A stretch of 64,000 nucleotides of DNA, from the NCBI GenBank assembly GCA_029976075.1, contig JARKNW010000177.1, forward strand, positions 41,665 through 105,664, read 5' to 3'. Origin of the DNA: Pleomorphomonas sp. (GTDB lineage: Bacteria > Pseudomonadota > Alphaproteobacteria > Rhizobiales > Pleomorphomonadaceae). The notes below the pieces were generated by a model that did not search any database, was not told the DNA's origin, and worked only from the letters and a program-made list of their open reading frames with translations. Below, piece by piece: positions 9,836 through 18,291 of this stretch (the stretch's first letter is position 1; each line of letters begins with the position of its first letter). A program made the translations under genes and the position numbers.

Positions 9836-10186
9836 ATGGCCGTGTGGCCCACTGAAATCCGACTTTCCGCCGACAAGCGATCGCTGGCCGTCTCCTTTGA
9901 GGACGGCCGCTCCTTTTCCATTCCGGCCGAACTCCTTCGGGTGAACTCCCCATCGGCAGAGGTGCAGGGGCATGCTCCGAGCCAGCGCGTCACCGTCGAC
10001 GGCAAGAAGGACGTCAAGATCACGGCGGTGGAACCGGTGGGATCGTATGCCGTGCGCCTTGTGTTCGACGATGGTCACGACAGCGGCCTCTACACCTGGA
10101 CCATTCTCTACGAGACTGGACGTGATCAGGAGACGTTGTTCTCCGCCTACCTTGCCGAGCTCAAGGCAAAGGGGCTTTCTCGCTGA
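9836..10186 (+). CDS. DUF971 (gamma-butyrobetaine hydroxylase-like N-terminal) protein
   Basis: A 116-residue protein matching the DUF971/GBBH-like fold: TEIRLSADKRSLAVSFEDG at the N-terminus, then FSIPAELLRVNSPSAEVQGH, and a C-terminal GLYTWTILYE motif. Standalone members are widespread in proteobacteria; some have been linked to iron-sulfur or Mrp proteins, but the function here is not shown. ATG 9836 has GGAG at 9826-9829. A GC-rich hairpin follows the gene before a convergent neighbour. Confidence 0.85.
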   Translation: MAVWPTEIRLSADKRSLAVSFEDGRSFSIPAELLRVNSPSAEVQGHAPSQRVTVDGKKDVKITAVEPVGSYAVRLVFDDGHDSGLYTWTILYETGRDQETLFSAYLAELKAKGLSR

Positions 10187-10207
10187 ACCACGAGCCGGAT
10201 ATGACAG

Positions 10208-10250
10208 CGCCGCCGCGGGGACCGCGACGGCGTGATGTTTCTTGCTTTGG
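10208..10250 (+). terminator. GC-rich hairpin terminator between convergent genes
   Basis: An 11-bp stem with one mismatch (10208-10218 with 10222-10232, loop GGA) followed by a loosely T-rich stretch (GTTTCTTGCTTT). It separates the DUF971 gene from the convergent L,D-transpeptidase gene. Confidence 0.5.
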
Positions 10251-10256
10251 GCAGGA

Positions 10257-10859
10257 TCAGCGGACGACGACGACCTTGGTGCCGACGCCGACGCGCTCGT
10301 AGAGGTCGGCGACATCGTCGTTGGTCATGCGGATGCAGCCCGAGGATACGGCCTGACCGATGGTCCAGGGCTCAGCCGTGCCGTGAATGCGATAAATGGT
10401 CGAGCCGATGTACATGGCGCGGGCGCCAAGAGGATTATCCGGGCCGCCCGGCATGAAGTAGGGCAGCTTGGGCTGGCGCTTGCGCATGGCAGCCGGTGGC
10501 GTCCAGCCCGGCCACTCGGCCTTGCGGGTGATGTGATGCTCACCCTGCCAGGTGAAGCCGGGGCGGCCGACGCCGATGCCGTATTTCATCGCCTTGCCTT
10601 CGCCGACGACATAATAGAGCCGGCGCTCGGTGGTGTTGACGATGATCGTGCCGTTGCCGTACGGGCCCGTATAGTCGATCAGTTCCTTCTTGATCGGGCT
10701 TTCCATCGGACGCGCCGAGGGGCGGCGTACAATGGTCTGGAAGCTGCTGCTAGCGGGATCCCAGAAGCGGACGGTTTCCTCTTCGGCACGGGCGGTACCC
10801 GTATGAAGCGACGCGGCCACCATGGCAACCGCCGCAAGGAGAAGCATCTTTCTCATCAT
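10257..10859 (-). CDS. Periplasmic L,D-transpeptidase (YkuD domain)
   Basis: About 200 residues. An N-terminal signal peptide (MMRKMLLLAAVAMVAAS, cleavage near ARA-EE) exports it. The catalytic YkuD motif is complete: HGTAEPWTIGQAVSSGCIRM, with His and the Cys of SSGCIRM near the C-terminus. Such enzymes make 3-3 peptidoglycan cross-links or attach outer-membrane proteins to peptidoglycan. I start at the ATG at 10859, where the signal peptide begins; an ATG at 10880 would add seven residues. Confidence 0.92.
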   Translation of the reverse strand: MMRKMLLLAAVAMVAASLHTGTARAEEETVRFWDPASSSFQTIVRRPSARPMESPIKKELIDYTGPYGNGTIIVNTTERRLYYVVGEGKAMKYGIGVGRPGFTWQGEHHITRKAEWPGWTPPAAMRKRQPKLPYFMPGGPDNPLGARAMYIGSTIYRIHGTAEPWTIGQAVSSGCIRMTNDDVADLYERVGVGTKVVVVR

Positions 10860-11096
10860 TGTGAAAGAACCGGAATCCAATGGTTTGAGGGGAGCGCAAC
10901 ATATACGAAGTTCGAATCGGCCAGCCGGATCGAACCTGAAACTGACTACCGACGATGCAGAGCGCGTCGCCGACCTTCAAGCGCTTATGCGGGGAATAGC
11001 GATACTGCGGTCGCCTTCATGCCGCTTTGTTGCCACAATGCAACGGTCGCGCTCCGGTTTCCGAACCAGCAGGCTACGTCCTGAGGAAGTGGCCCG

Positions 11097-13043
11097 TCAC
11101 ACTGTCAACTGCTGGCCGAGTTCCACGACGCGGTTGGATGGCAGGCGATAGAAGTCGGTGGCGTTGGCAGCCGTCCGGGTCAGCGAGATGAACAGACGGT
11201 TTTGCCACATCGGCATGGGCGACTGCGGGCTCGGCTTGAACGAGCGCCGGTTCAGGAAGAAGGACGTCGCCATGATGTCGAACTTGATGCCCTGCTTGCG
11301 ACACTGAGCCAACGCGCGTGGTACGTTCGGCGATTCCATGTAGCCGAAGGTCAGTTCGACGAGAATGAAATCATCCGACAGCGGTTCGATCTTCACTCGC
11401 TGATCGTCCGGGTAGCGAGGCGTCGTCACGACATGCACGGTCATGATGATGTTCTTGGCGTGCAGGACGTTGTTGTGCTTGAGGTTGTGCAGGAGGGCGC
11501 TCGGCGCGATCTCCGGATCGGACGTCAGGAACACGGCTGTGCCGCCGACCCGAACGGGGTGCGACTTGCTGAGCATCTTGATGAGGTCGTTGAGCTGGAT
11601 GTTCTCTCGATGCGACTTCTCGAACACGAGCTCGCTGCCACGTACCCAGGTCCACATGCAGGTGGCGACGCAGATGGCCAGCGTCAGCGGCAGGTAGCCG
11701 CCATCAAAGACCTTCAGGAGGTTGGCCGACAGGAAGATGATTTCCATGGAAAGGAACGGGGCGACGATGGCCACGGCAACCCAGATCGGCCACTTCCAGA
11801 CCTTCCAGACCACGATGAAGGCGAGCATGGACGACATCACCATCTCGCCGGTGACCGAGATGCCGTAGGCAGATGCCAGCGCGCTCGACGATCGGAAGAA
11901 GACGACCAGAGCCAGGATGCCGATGAGCAGCATCCAGTTGATGCGCGGCAGGTAGATCTGGCCCGCCTGCGTTTCCGACGTGTGACGGCTCTCGATGCGG
12001 GGAATGAGGCCGAGCTGGACGGCCTGCTGCGTCAACGAAAACGCGCCGGTAATAACGGCCTGACTGGCGATGATGGTGGCAATGGTCGCCAGCAGGATGA
12101 ACGGGATGAGGACCGGCTGCGGCACCATCAGGAAGAAAGGATTATCGAGCGCCTCGGGGTGGGAGAGCACAAGCGCGCCCTGGCCGAGATAATTGAGCGT
12201 CAGGGCAGGAAAGACCAGGACCAGCCAGGCAAGCTGGATCGGGCGGCGACCGAAGTGGCCCATGTCGGCATAAAGCGCCTCGGCGCCGGTCACGGCCAGA
12301 AACACCGAACCGATGACGACAAGGGCCAGAAAGCCATGGTTGATCACAAAACTGATCGCCGAAGTCGGCAACAGCGCATAGAGGATTGCCGGATCGTCGC
12401 TGACGTGCATCAGCCCGAGAGCGCCGAGGCACAGGAACCATGTGGCCGTGATGGGACCGAACCAGGCGGCGACCCGGCCCGTTCCCAGACTTTGGATTGC
12501 GAACAGCAGGATAAGAATGACAATGGTCAACGGCACGACGTAGTTGGAGAAACTCGGTGCCACGACCTTCAGGCCTTCGACGGCCGATAGAACGGAAATC
12601 GCGGGCGTGATCACGGCGTCGCCGAAAAACATCGAGGCGCCGAGAATGCCGATGATCAGGGCAAATCCGCCGCGCTTGCCAAGCGCACCGCGCACCAGCG
12701 CGACCAGCGATAGCGTGCCGCCTTCGCCCTTGTTGTCCGCGTACATCACGAACAAGACATATTTCAGGGTCACCACAAGGGTCAGCGACCAGATGAGCAG
12801 CGAAACGACGCCCGTTACCTCGGCGCGGGTTATGCCGTTCGCGGCGGTGTGGTGCAGCGCTTCGCGAAACGCGTAAAGTGGACTTGTTCCGATGTCGCCG
12901 TAAACGACGCCGACAGACCCTACGGCAAGGCCGAGCAGCGAACCCGAGGCGTGGTTGTGCTCGCCATGGCCGGGAACGTCTGCGGTAGAAGATGGGGCGC
13001 CCGAGGCGGCCGGCTGGCGGTCTTTGGCTTTGGCGTCGTTCAT
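11097..13043 (-). CDS. kup: Low-affinity potassium transporter Kup
   Basis: A 648-residue multi-pass K+/H+ symporter. The Kup signature VGVVYGDIGTSPLYAFREAL lies around residues 43-62, followed by about 12 hydrophobic segments and a cytoplasmic C-terminal domain that ends in SNRVVELGQQLTV. Length is normal for Kup/Trk1 proteins. Two GACGTC palindromes (13065-13070 and 13074-13079) lie just upstream of the start and could be regulatory. No c-di-AMP or other riboswitch fold is recognised upstream. Confidence 0.95.
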   Translation of the reverse strand: MNDAKAKDRQPAASGAPSSTADVPGHGEHNHASGSLLGLAVGSVGVVYGDIGTSPLYAFREALHHTAANGITRAEVTGVVSLLIWSLTLVVTLKYVLFVMYADNKGEGGTLSLVALVRGALGKRGGFALIIGILGASMFFGDAVITPAISVLSAVEGLKVVAPSFSNYVVPLTIVILILLFAIQSLGTGRVAAWFGPITATWFLCLGALGLMHVSDDPAILYALLPTSAISFVINHGFLALVVIGSVFLAVTGAEALYADMGHFGRRPIQLAWLVLVFPALTLNYLGQGALVLSHPEALDNPFFLMVPQPVLIPFILLATIATIIASQAVITGAFSLTQQAVQLGLIPRIESRHTSETQAGQIYLPRINWMLLIGILALVVFFRSSSALASAYGISVTGEMVMSSMLAFIVVWKVWKWPIWVAVAIVAPFLSMEIIFLSANLLKVFDGGYLPLTLAICVATCMWTWVRGSELVFEKSHRENIQLNDLIKMLSKSHPVRVGGTAVFLTSDPEIAPSALLHNLKHNNVLHAKNIIMTVHVVTTPRYPDDQRVKIEPLSDDFILVELTFGYMESPNVPRALAQCRKQGIKFDIMATSFFLNRRSFKPSPQSPMPMWQNRLFISLTRTAANATDFYRLPSNRVVELGQQLTV

Positions 13044-13377
13044 GTAGAACCGTCACAGGGATCGGACGTCGGTGACGTCGGCTCGATCCAGCGGCGTGGA
13101 AATAGCGGAATATACGCAAATCCGCAAGCGCGGCCACCGTTTCGCCATGCCCGTGGCCCGAGTTGTCCCGGATAAGATCCTGCCAGCTGCATTGGTCCGT
13201 TCGCCAAAATAGGACACCCGTCGCGTGGCCTCAGCGCGCTCCGACCATGGAACGCAAGGCGGCGAAGGAGGTTCCAATTTGCCGGGCTATGCTCTAGAAA
13301 GCGCGAAACAGCCATCGGCCGTAGCTTCCCGCGTCTATCTGGCATCCTTTCGGTCGAGTTCTGCCCCGAGTTCAGCC
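13044..13377. other. 334-bp divergent promoter region between kup and crcB
   Basis: No gene is supported here. An open frame that runs into crcB from 13225 is not expected to be coding because crcB proteins begin at the membrane helix encoded from 13378. Two GACGTC hexamers nine bases apart (13065, 13074) sit next to kup. I looked for a fluoride riboswitch before crcB and did not see its conserved core. Confidence 0.5.
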
Positions 13378-13761
13378 ATGTCACTTGTTCCCGTGCTCCT
13401 CGTCGCCATCGGCGGCGCCTTCGGCTCGGTCTGCCGTTATCTGGTGGGCGTTGGCGCCGGCCGTGTTCTGGGAGCGGATTTCCCCTTCGGGACCATGATC
13501 GTCAATATCCTCGGCTCATTCATCATGGGGCTGTTCATCGAACTTCTGGCTGTGAAGTTCGACGGCTCGGAATCGCTTCGCCTATTCGTCGCGGTCGGCA
13601 TTCTTGGCGGTTTCACAACTTTATCCTCCTTCTCGCTCGACACGATCGTCCTCTTCGAGCGTGGTGCGGCTGCCACGGCCGCGGTGTACGTCGGAGGATC
13701 GATCCTGCTGTCTCTGGCCGCGTTGGTGGCCGGTCTCCACCTCGTGAGGGCCTTCGCATGA
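13378..13761 (+). CDS. crcB: Fluoride channel CrcB/Fluc
   Basis: A 127-residue four-helix protein that works as an antiparallel dimer and exports fluoride. Family motifs: GGAFGSVCRYLVG near the N-terminus, FPFGTMIVNILGSFIMG in helix 2, and GFTTLSSFSLDT, which holds the Phe box and Ser/Thr track. ATG 13378 gives the normal family length. The stop overlaps the start of the next gene by four bases (ATGA), so translation is probably coupled. Confidence 0.94.
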   Translation: MSLVPVLLVAIGGAFGSVCRYLVGVGAGRVLGADFPFGTMIVNILGSFIMGLFIELLAVKFDGSESLRLFVAVGILGGFTTLSSFSLDTIVLFERGAAATAAVYVGGSILLSLAALVAGLHLVRAFA

Positions 13762-14819
13762 CTCAAGAAACGTCGGGCGGACCACGCGTCGAGATGCTTG
13801 TCGTCGCCAAGGATGAGGCCGGCATGCGCCTCGATCGATGGTTCAAGGACCATTTCCCCGGTCTGGGCTTCGGCCATCTGCAGAAACTAATCCGGTCGGG
13901 CCAGGTGCGCGTCGACGGTGGTCGTTGCAAGACCGACCAGCGTCTCGGCGCCGGTCAGTCGGTGCGTGTGCCGCCCCTGCAATATGGCGATGCGGCCCAA
14001 AGCGGCGCCTCATTCTACGATGGCGAGGCGGGGGCGCCGATGGCGCGACCCAAGCAGGTGGCCTCGGCCAACGAGGCCGAGTATCTGCGCTCGCTCCTTC
14101 TTTATGAGGATGAACACGTCTTCGTTTTCAACAAGCCGGCCGGGCTTGCCGTGCAAGGTGGCTCGGGCATGACGCGCCACATCGACGGCATGCTCGAGGC
14201 ACTGCGCGACCGCAAGGGCGTCAAGCCGCGTCTCGTCCATCGTCTCGATCGCGAGACCTCGGGGTGTCTGCTGGTCGCCCGTTCACGGCTTGCCGCGGCG
14301 ACGCTGGCCCGGACATTTCAAACCCGATCAGCGCGCAAGATCTACTGGGCGCTGGTGTTCGGCCAGCCGAAGCCGGCCCAGGGCAAGATTTCCAGTTGGC
14401 TGAAACGCGTGCCTGGTCCGGACGGTGACATGATGACGGTTGCCAAGCATGGCGAACCCGACGCGCAGCATGCCGTGACCTACTATTCGATCGTCGAGCA
14501 TTCGGCCGGCCGCCTTTCCTGGCTGACGATGAAGCCGACGACCGGGCGCACTCACCAGTTGCGCGTGCACTGTCAGGCGATGGGGCACCCGATCATTGGC
14601 GATCCCCGCTACTTCGACATCGAAAACTGGCAGCTGCCGGGTGGATTCCAGAACCGATTACACCTTCTGGCCCGTCGTTTGACCATCCCGCATCCTGCTG
14701 GTGGTGACGTGATCGACGTCACGGCCCCCTTGCCGCCGCACATGTTGCAATCCTGGAATCTTCTGGGCTTCGAGGTGGGCGACAAGGAAGAAGAGAATCC
14801 GTCGTTCCCGGAAGATTGA
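13758..14819 (+). CDS. RluA-family pseudouridine synthase (RluC-like)
   Basis: A 353-residue enzyme that isomerises uridines in 23S rRNA. An S4 RNA-binding domain (MRLDRWFKDHFPGLGFGHLQ, about residues 16-35) precedes the catalytic domain. The active-site motif RLVHRLDRETSGCLLVARS has the catalytic Asp in HRLD, and TGRTHQLRVH is also present. Domain order and length fit RluC (E. coli positions 955, 2504 and 2580), but RluD is possible. It shares four bases with crcB, a linkage seen in other alphaproteobacteria. Confidence 0.92.
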   Translation: MTQETSGGPRVEMLVVAKDEAGMRLDRWFKDHFPGLGFGHLQKLIRSGQVRVDGGRCKTDQRLGAGQSVRVPPLQYGDAAQSGASFYDGEAGAPMARPKQVASANEAEYLRSLLLYEDEHVFVFNKPAGLAVQGGSGMTRHIDGMLEALRDRKGVKPRLVHRLDRETSGCLLVARSRLAAATLARTFQTRSARKIYWALVFGQPKPAQGKISSWLKRVPGPDGDMMTVAKHGEPDAQHAVTYYSIVEHSAGRLSWLTMKPTTGRTHQLRVHCQAMGHPIIGDPRYFDIENWQLPGGFQNRLHLLARRLTIPHPAGGDVIDVTAPLPPHMLQSWNLLGFEVGDKEEENPSFPED

Positions 14820-14918
14820 CCACGGCAAAAATACTACTCGACCTGTGGTAGAAGGAGCTGAGGCGATTCGGGCCGTCAACTTACAGGCGGGTGGGGCGCT
14901 TATGTTCCGGGAGGAAGA

Positions 14919-16358
14919 ATGACGGCCAAGTTGGACCGGATGCGCATGATCCCCTTGATCGGTGCCATCCTCGCCGTAGGCTTTCTGATCACCAACATGG
15001 TCAGCTATTTCATCGCTGTCGATACCATGCGGCAGTCGATCGTCGAGACGGAGCTGCCGCTCACCGGCTCCAACATCTATTCGGAGATACAGACCGATCT
15101 TGTGCGGCCGATCCTTGTCTCCTCCCTGATGGCCAACGACACCTTCGTGCAGGACTGGTTGCACACCGGCGAGCTCGATCTCGCGGCGATCACCCGGTAT
15201 CTTCAGCGGATCCAGCGGCAATATAATGCCTTCACCGCCTTCCTGGTGTCGCGTGACACGCAGGCCTATTACCATTTCGAAGCGCCGCCCCGCCATCTCA
15301 AGCGCGACGATCCTGCCGATGCGTGGTTTTTCCGCTCGATCGATGCCAGTGCACCCTATGAGGTCAACGTCGACATCAACAAGGCGCAAGACGATGCCTT
15401 GACCGTCTTCATCAATTATCGAGTGCTCGACCATGACGGCAAGATGATCGCGTTGACCGGCGTGGGACTAGACTTCCGAACGGTGCGAAACATCGTTTCG
15501 CGTTACCGCGCCCAGTTCAATCGCAACATCTATTTCGTCAATGCCGAGGGTGGCATCGTGGTGGCGACCGATGCCGATACGCCTGTGGGTGCTTCCATCC
15601 GGACGTCGGAGGGGCTTTCAGGCATCGCCGACCGGATCCTTGGCGAGGAGCGCGGGGAGTATTCCTTCAAACGGAATGGGCGGACCATTCTGTTGTCGCA
15701 TCGGCTCATTCCCGATCTCGGCTGGCGCGTCATGGTCGAGCAAGACGAGGCGGCGGCGATGCGTCCGCTGTGGCTGGGGTTCCTGTTCAACCTCGCTATC
15801 GGCTTTCTCGTGATCGCCGTGTCTCTCGTTTTGGTTTCCGTGGCGTTTGGCGTCTACAAGAAACGGATCGGTGACCTGGCCTTCCGCGATGCGCTCACCG
15901 GTCTCGTCAATCGTTCAGGGTTTGAGGCAGAGCTCGACACACGGCTCTCGGCGCACCGCGCGTCGTCCGGCCCGTTCAGCCTGATCTTGATCGATCTCGA
16001 TGCGTTCAGCGCCTTCAATGATCGCTTTGGCCGGCCGGCGGGAGACGCGGCTTTGGTCAAGATCGGCGGGATCATCTCGGAGCTGGCCAGTGGTGCGGGT
16101 GTCGTTGCCCGCTTTGGCGGCGATGACTTTGCGATTCTCCGCGAGGGCAGTTCCGATGCAGCCACGCGCTTTGCCGACAGCCTGGTCAAGGTCATCGGCG
16201 CCGAAACCTTTGGCGACAGTACGCCAGCCCAGCTGACGGCAACCATCTGCGTCGCCACGCTTGCTGCAGGCGAAGATCGTAGCGTGGCGATGGAGCGAGC
16301 CGACCGAGCCCTGCGCAAGGCGAAGTCCGCCGGTGGCGACCGGGTTTGTCTCGCCTGA
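14919..16358 (+). CDS. Membrane diguanylate cyclase with periplasmic Cache-like sensor
   Basis: A 479-residue protein. Membrane segments at about residues 9-31 and 285-310 flank a periplasmic sensor of roughly 255 residues with Cache-like features (AWFFRSIDAS, LTGVGLDF). The cytoplasmic GGDEF domain starts at FRDALTGLVNRSGF and carries RFGGDDF, an allowed GG[DE][DE]F variant, so it may be active. The usual FKxxND stretch reads AFNDRFG. No RxxD inhibitory site precedes the motif. The start at 14919 is chosen because the first helix begins directly. Ligand unknown. Confidence 0.87.
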   Translation: MTAKLDRMRMIPLIGAILAVGFLITNMVSYFIAVDTMRQSIVETELPLTGSNIYSEIQTDLVRPILVSSLMANDTFVQDWLHTGELDLAAITRYLQRIQRQYNAFTAFLVSRDTQAYYHFEAPPRHLKRDDPADAWFFRSIDASAPYEVNVDINKAQDDALTVFINYRVLDHDGKMIALTGVGLDFRTVRNIVSRYRAQFNRNIYFVNAEGGIVVATDADTPVGASIRTSEGLSGIADRILGEERGEYSFKRNGRTILLSHRLIPDLGWRVMVEQDEAAAMRPLWLGFLFNLAIGFLVIAVSLVLVSVAFGVYKKRIGDLAFRDALTGLVNRSGFEAELDTRLSAHRASSGPFSLILIDLDAFSAFNDRFGRPAGDAALVKIGGIISELASGAGVVARFGGDDFAILREGSSDAATRFADSLVKVIGAETFGDSTPAQLTATICVATLAAGEDRSVAMERADRALRKAKSAGGDRVCLA

Positions 16359-16810
16359 GCCAAGGTTGTGGTTCGTTCCCGCATTCTCCGATGCGTCGGT
16401 GGAAGGGGTTTCGGCCTGTTCGGCATGCACGCGATCATTGCGGCGGCAATGGTCGCGCAAGCCTCTGGTGCGAACAGCGGCGCAGGCACGCACGGCAAGT
16501 GCCACTGCCAATCCTCGGCGTTCCGGTCATTGAGTCTTTCCAATGGGTTGGGAACAATTGGCGCCGTCGCGAGTTTAAAGAAATCAGCCATGACACAAAA
16601 GAAGGCGGTTAAATATCCGCCGGTTCTTGTCAGTTTCCACTTTGCTATCCAATGATCATTTTTACGTAAAAATACTCAAATTTTAAGTACGACTTAAAGA
16701 GTTATGCCAAAGGGGCATGTCGTTTAAGGCTGATATTTCTTGAAAGCCTTCGCGCAAGTGTTATCTTTTCAGAGCAGTATCGCGTCGAATGTATTTTGGG
16801 AGGATGTGTC
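16359..16810. other. 450-bp AT-rich intergenic region with two palindromes
   Basis: No gene is supported; open frames here lack ribosome-binding sites and family motifs. The 3' half is clearly AT-rich. It carries a perfect 14-bp palindrome (TTTTTACGTAAAAA, 16659-16672) and, ten bases on, a 7-bp inverted repeat with a 3-bp spacer (TTTAAGT ACG ACTTAAA, 16682-16698). These probably belong to the promoter of the gene at 16811. Confidence 0.6.
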
Positions 16811-17257
16811 ATGAACGTCACCGAAGTGTCTTTCGTCGCAGCGGCCGCTGCTGCGGTGAGCGGCAAGGCCTTGCCGGCCATTGGCCAGACCCCCGCGCGT
16901 TATGCCGGCCATGCCTTTGAGACGGGCGCCGACGCGCCTGACCGCCCGGGCATTTTTGTCCTGACCACGGAGCTGTCTGGCCGTGCTCATCCCGTTTATG
17001 TCGGCGAGAGCGATTCCGTCATTGTGGCGGTTTCAGCGGTTCTGGCTGCCAATCCGGTTCTGAAGCGGCTTACCGCCGGTGTGTTTTGGCGTGTGTCGCC
17101 CTTTGCTCTCGAACGGAAGCGTCTGGTTGACGAGCTGGTCGAAGAATACCAGCCGCACTTCAACATGCCGATCGAGACGGAGAGGCGCGCTTCCGAGCGT
17201 TCGCTCGATCACGACGACTGGGTGCGCGACCCTGTCGAACTGATCGCGCGTTTCTGA
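16811..17257 (+). CDS. Small GIY-YIG-like protein of unknown function
   Basis: A 148-residue protein. The central segment has a GIY-YIG-like pattern: GIFVLTTE, about ten residues, then VYVGES, and a later helix ending in ELVEEYQPHFN, which resembles the metal-binding Glu and Asn region of GIY-YIG nucleases. The first motif reads GIF rather than GIY and the second VYV. An Ala-rich N-terminus of about 30 residues precedes it. GGGAGG (16798-16803) supports ATG 16811. It stands alone, followed by a terminator. Domain assignment is my reading of motifs only. Confidence 0.6.
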   Translation: MNVTEVSFVAAAAAAVSGKALPAIGQTPARYAGHAFETGADAPDRPGIFVLTTELSGRAHPVYVGESDSVIVAVSAVLAANPVLKRLTAGVFWRVSPFALERKRLVDELVEEYQPHFNMPIETERRASERSLDHDDWVRDPVELIARF

Positions 17258-17286
17258 GGCGCCCATCTGGCCCTGACATAAAGATT

Positions 17287-17330
17287 AAGGCCCCGAGCAA
17301 CGAAGTTCGGGGCCTCTTGAACATGTCTGC
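17287..17330. terminator. Bidirectional terminator between convergent genes
   Basis: A 10-bp GC-rich stem (AAGGCCCCGA near 17288-17296 with TCGGGGCCT at 17307-17315). On the minus strand the stem is followed by a T-rich stretch (CTTAATCTTTATG), so it mainly serves the alpha/beta hydrolase gene; on the plus strand CTTGA follows. Confidence 0.7.
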
Positions 17331-17339
17331 CTGAAGGTA

Positions 17340-17996
17340 TCAGCCTTCGCTCGGTTGTGCCGCGAGGCGCATGTCGAGATAGCGGCCGCAATGATCGATC
17401 AACTCTTCGATCTTCTGGTCGAAGAAGTGGTTGGCGCCCTCGATGATCTTCTGGTCGATCACGATGCCCTTCTGCGCTTTCAACTTGTCGACCAGCGCCT
17501 GGACGTCTTTCTGCGGCACGACCTTGTCGATGTCGCCGTGGATGATGAGGCCCGAGGAGGGGCAGGGCGCCAGGAACGAAAAATCGTTGAGGTTGGCTGG
17601 CGGGGCGATCGAGATGAACCCCTCGATCTCCGGCCGGCGCATCAGGAGCTGCATGCCGATCCAGGCTCCGAAATCGAAGCCGGCCACCCAGCAGAAGCGG
17701 GCTTCCGGATGAATCGACTGCACCCAATCGAGTGCTGAAGCGGCATCCGACAGTTCGCCCGAGCCATGGTCGAACTGACCCTGGCTGCGGCCGACGCCGC
17801 GGAAATTGAAGCGCAGTACTGCGAAGCCACGCTCCTTGAACATGTAGAACAGCCGGTAGGCGATCTGGTTGTTCATGGTGCCGCCAAATTCCGGATGCGG
17901 ATGCAGAATCATGGCGATCGGCGCGTTGCGAACGGCGGCCGGCTGGTAGCGGCCTTCGATGCGCCCGGCAGGGCCGTTGAAGATCACTTCGGGCAT
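17340..17996 (-). CDS. Alpha/beta hydrolase with Asp at the nucleophile position
   Basis: A 218-residue cytoplasmic protein of the short alpha/beta hydrolase family (COG2945-like). The oxyanion region HPHPEFGGTMNN, the strand LRFNFRGVGRSQG, the acid DIDKVVP and the His of GANHFF are all present. The nucleophile elbow, usually G-x-S-x-G, reads GFDFG, so Asp replaces the expected Ser (codon GAT at about 17673). This could mean loss of esterase activity or an Asp-nucleophile chemistry as in dehalogenases. Substrate unknown. It is transcribed divergently from the suf operon. Confidence 0.85.
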   Translation of the reverse strand: MPEVIFNGPAGRIEGRYQPAAVRNAPIAMILHPHPEFGGTMNNQIAYRLFYMFKERGFAVLRFNFRGVGRSQGQFDHGSGELSDAASALDWVQSIHPEARFCWVAGFDFGAWIGMQLLMRRPEIEGFISIAPPANLNDFSFLAPCPSSGLIIHGDIDKVVPQKDVQALVDKLKAQKGIVIDQKIIEGANHFFDQKIEELIDHCGRYLDMRLAAQPSEG

Positions 17997-18084
17997 GTTG
18001 TCCTCGATCTCGACCTTTCACCAGGGTCCGCTGCCGTCATCGGCAGGGCGCGTCATATTGACGCTGGAGAGGTCTGGTCCTAGA

Positions 18085-18101
18085 TTTAGAATGACTCAAA
18101 A
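18085..18101 (+). promoter_or_regulatory. ICE-like (Irr) iron control box candidate before the suf operon
   Basis: TTTAGAA TGA CTCAAAA resembles the Irr box I recall from rhizobia (TTTAGAA-N3-TTCTAAA): the left half is exact and the right half matches 5 of 7 bases. It lies about 190 bp upstream of the first suf-operon gene. Irr or RirA control of suf genes is established in rhizobia; its use here is inferred. Confidence 0.4.
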
Positions 18102-18291
18102 CTGATGCGAGCGGTGCATCGTTTCGGTTTGTGCGCTTGCACTGGACCGGCGGGCGGTCCGGCGTCAAGGAAAATCGCATCAATACGGATATCGGAGCCA
18201 CCTAACGCCGGTCTGGCAGGCCAAAACCGGATGGTATAGTGAACGCGACAGCCGGCCGATCGTTCCGGCGGTTGTTGCAAGTGGGGTGAGT

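Noticed and set aside
13225..13377. N-terminal extension of crcB
   Set aside because: CrcB proteins start at the first helix; the extension is hydrophilic and unlike the family.
13300..13377. Fluoride riboswitch before crcB
   Set aside because: I could not find its conserved GGNGAUGG-type core or pseudoknot partners.
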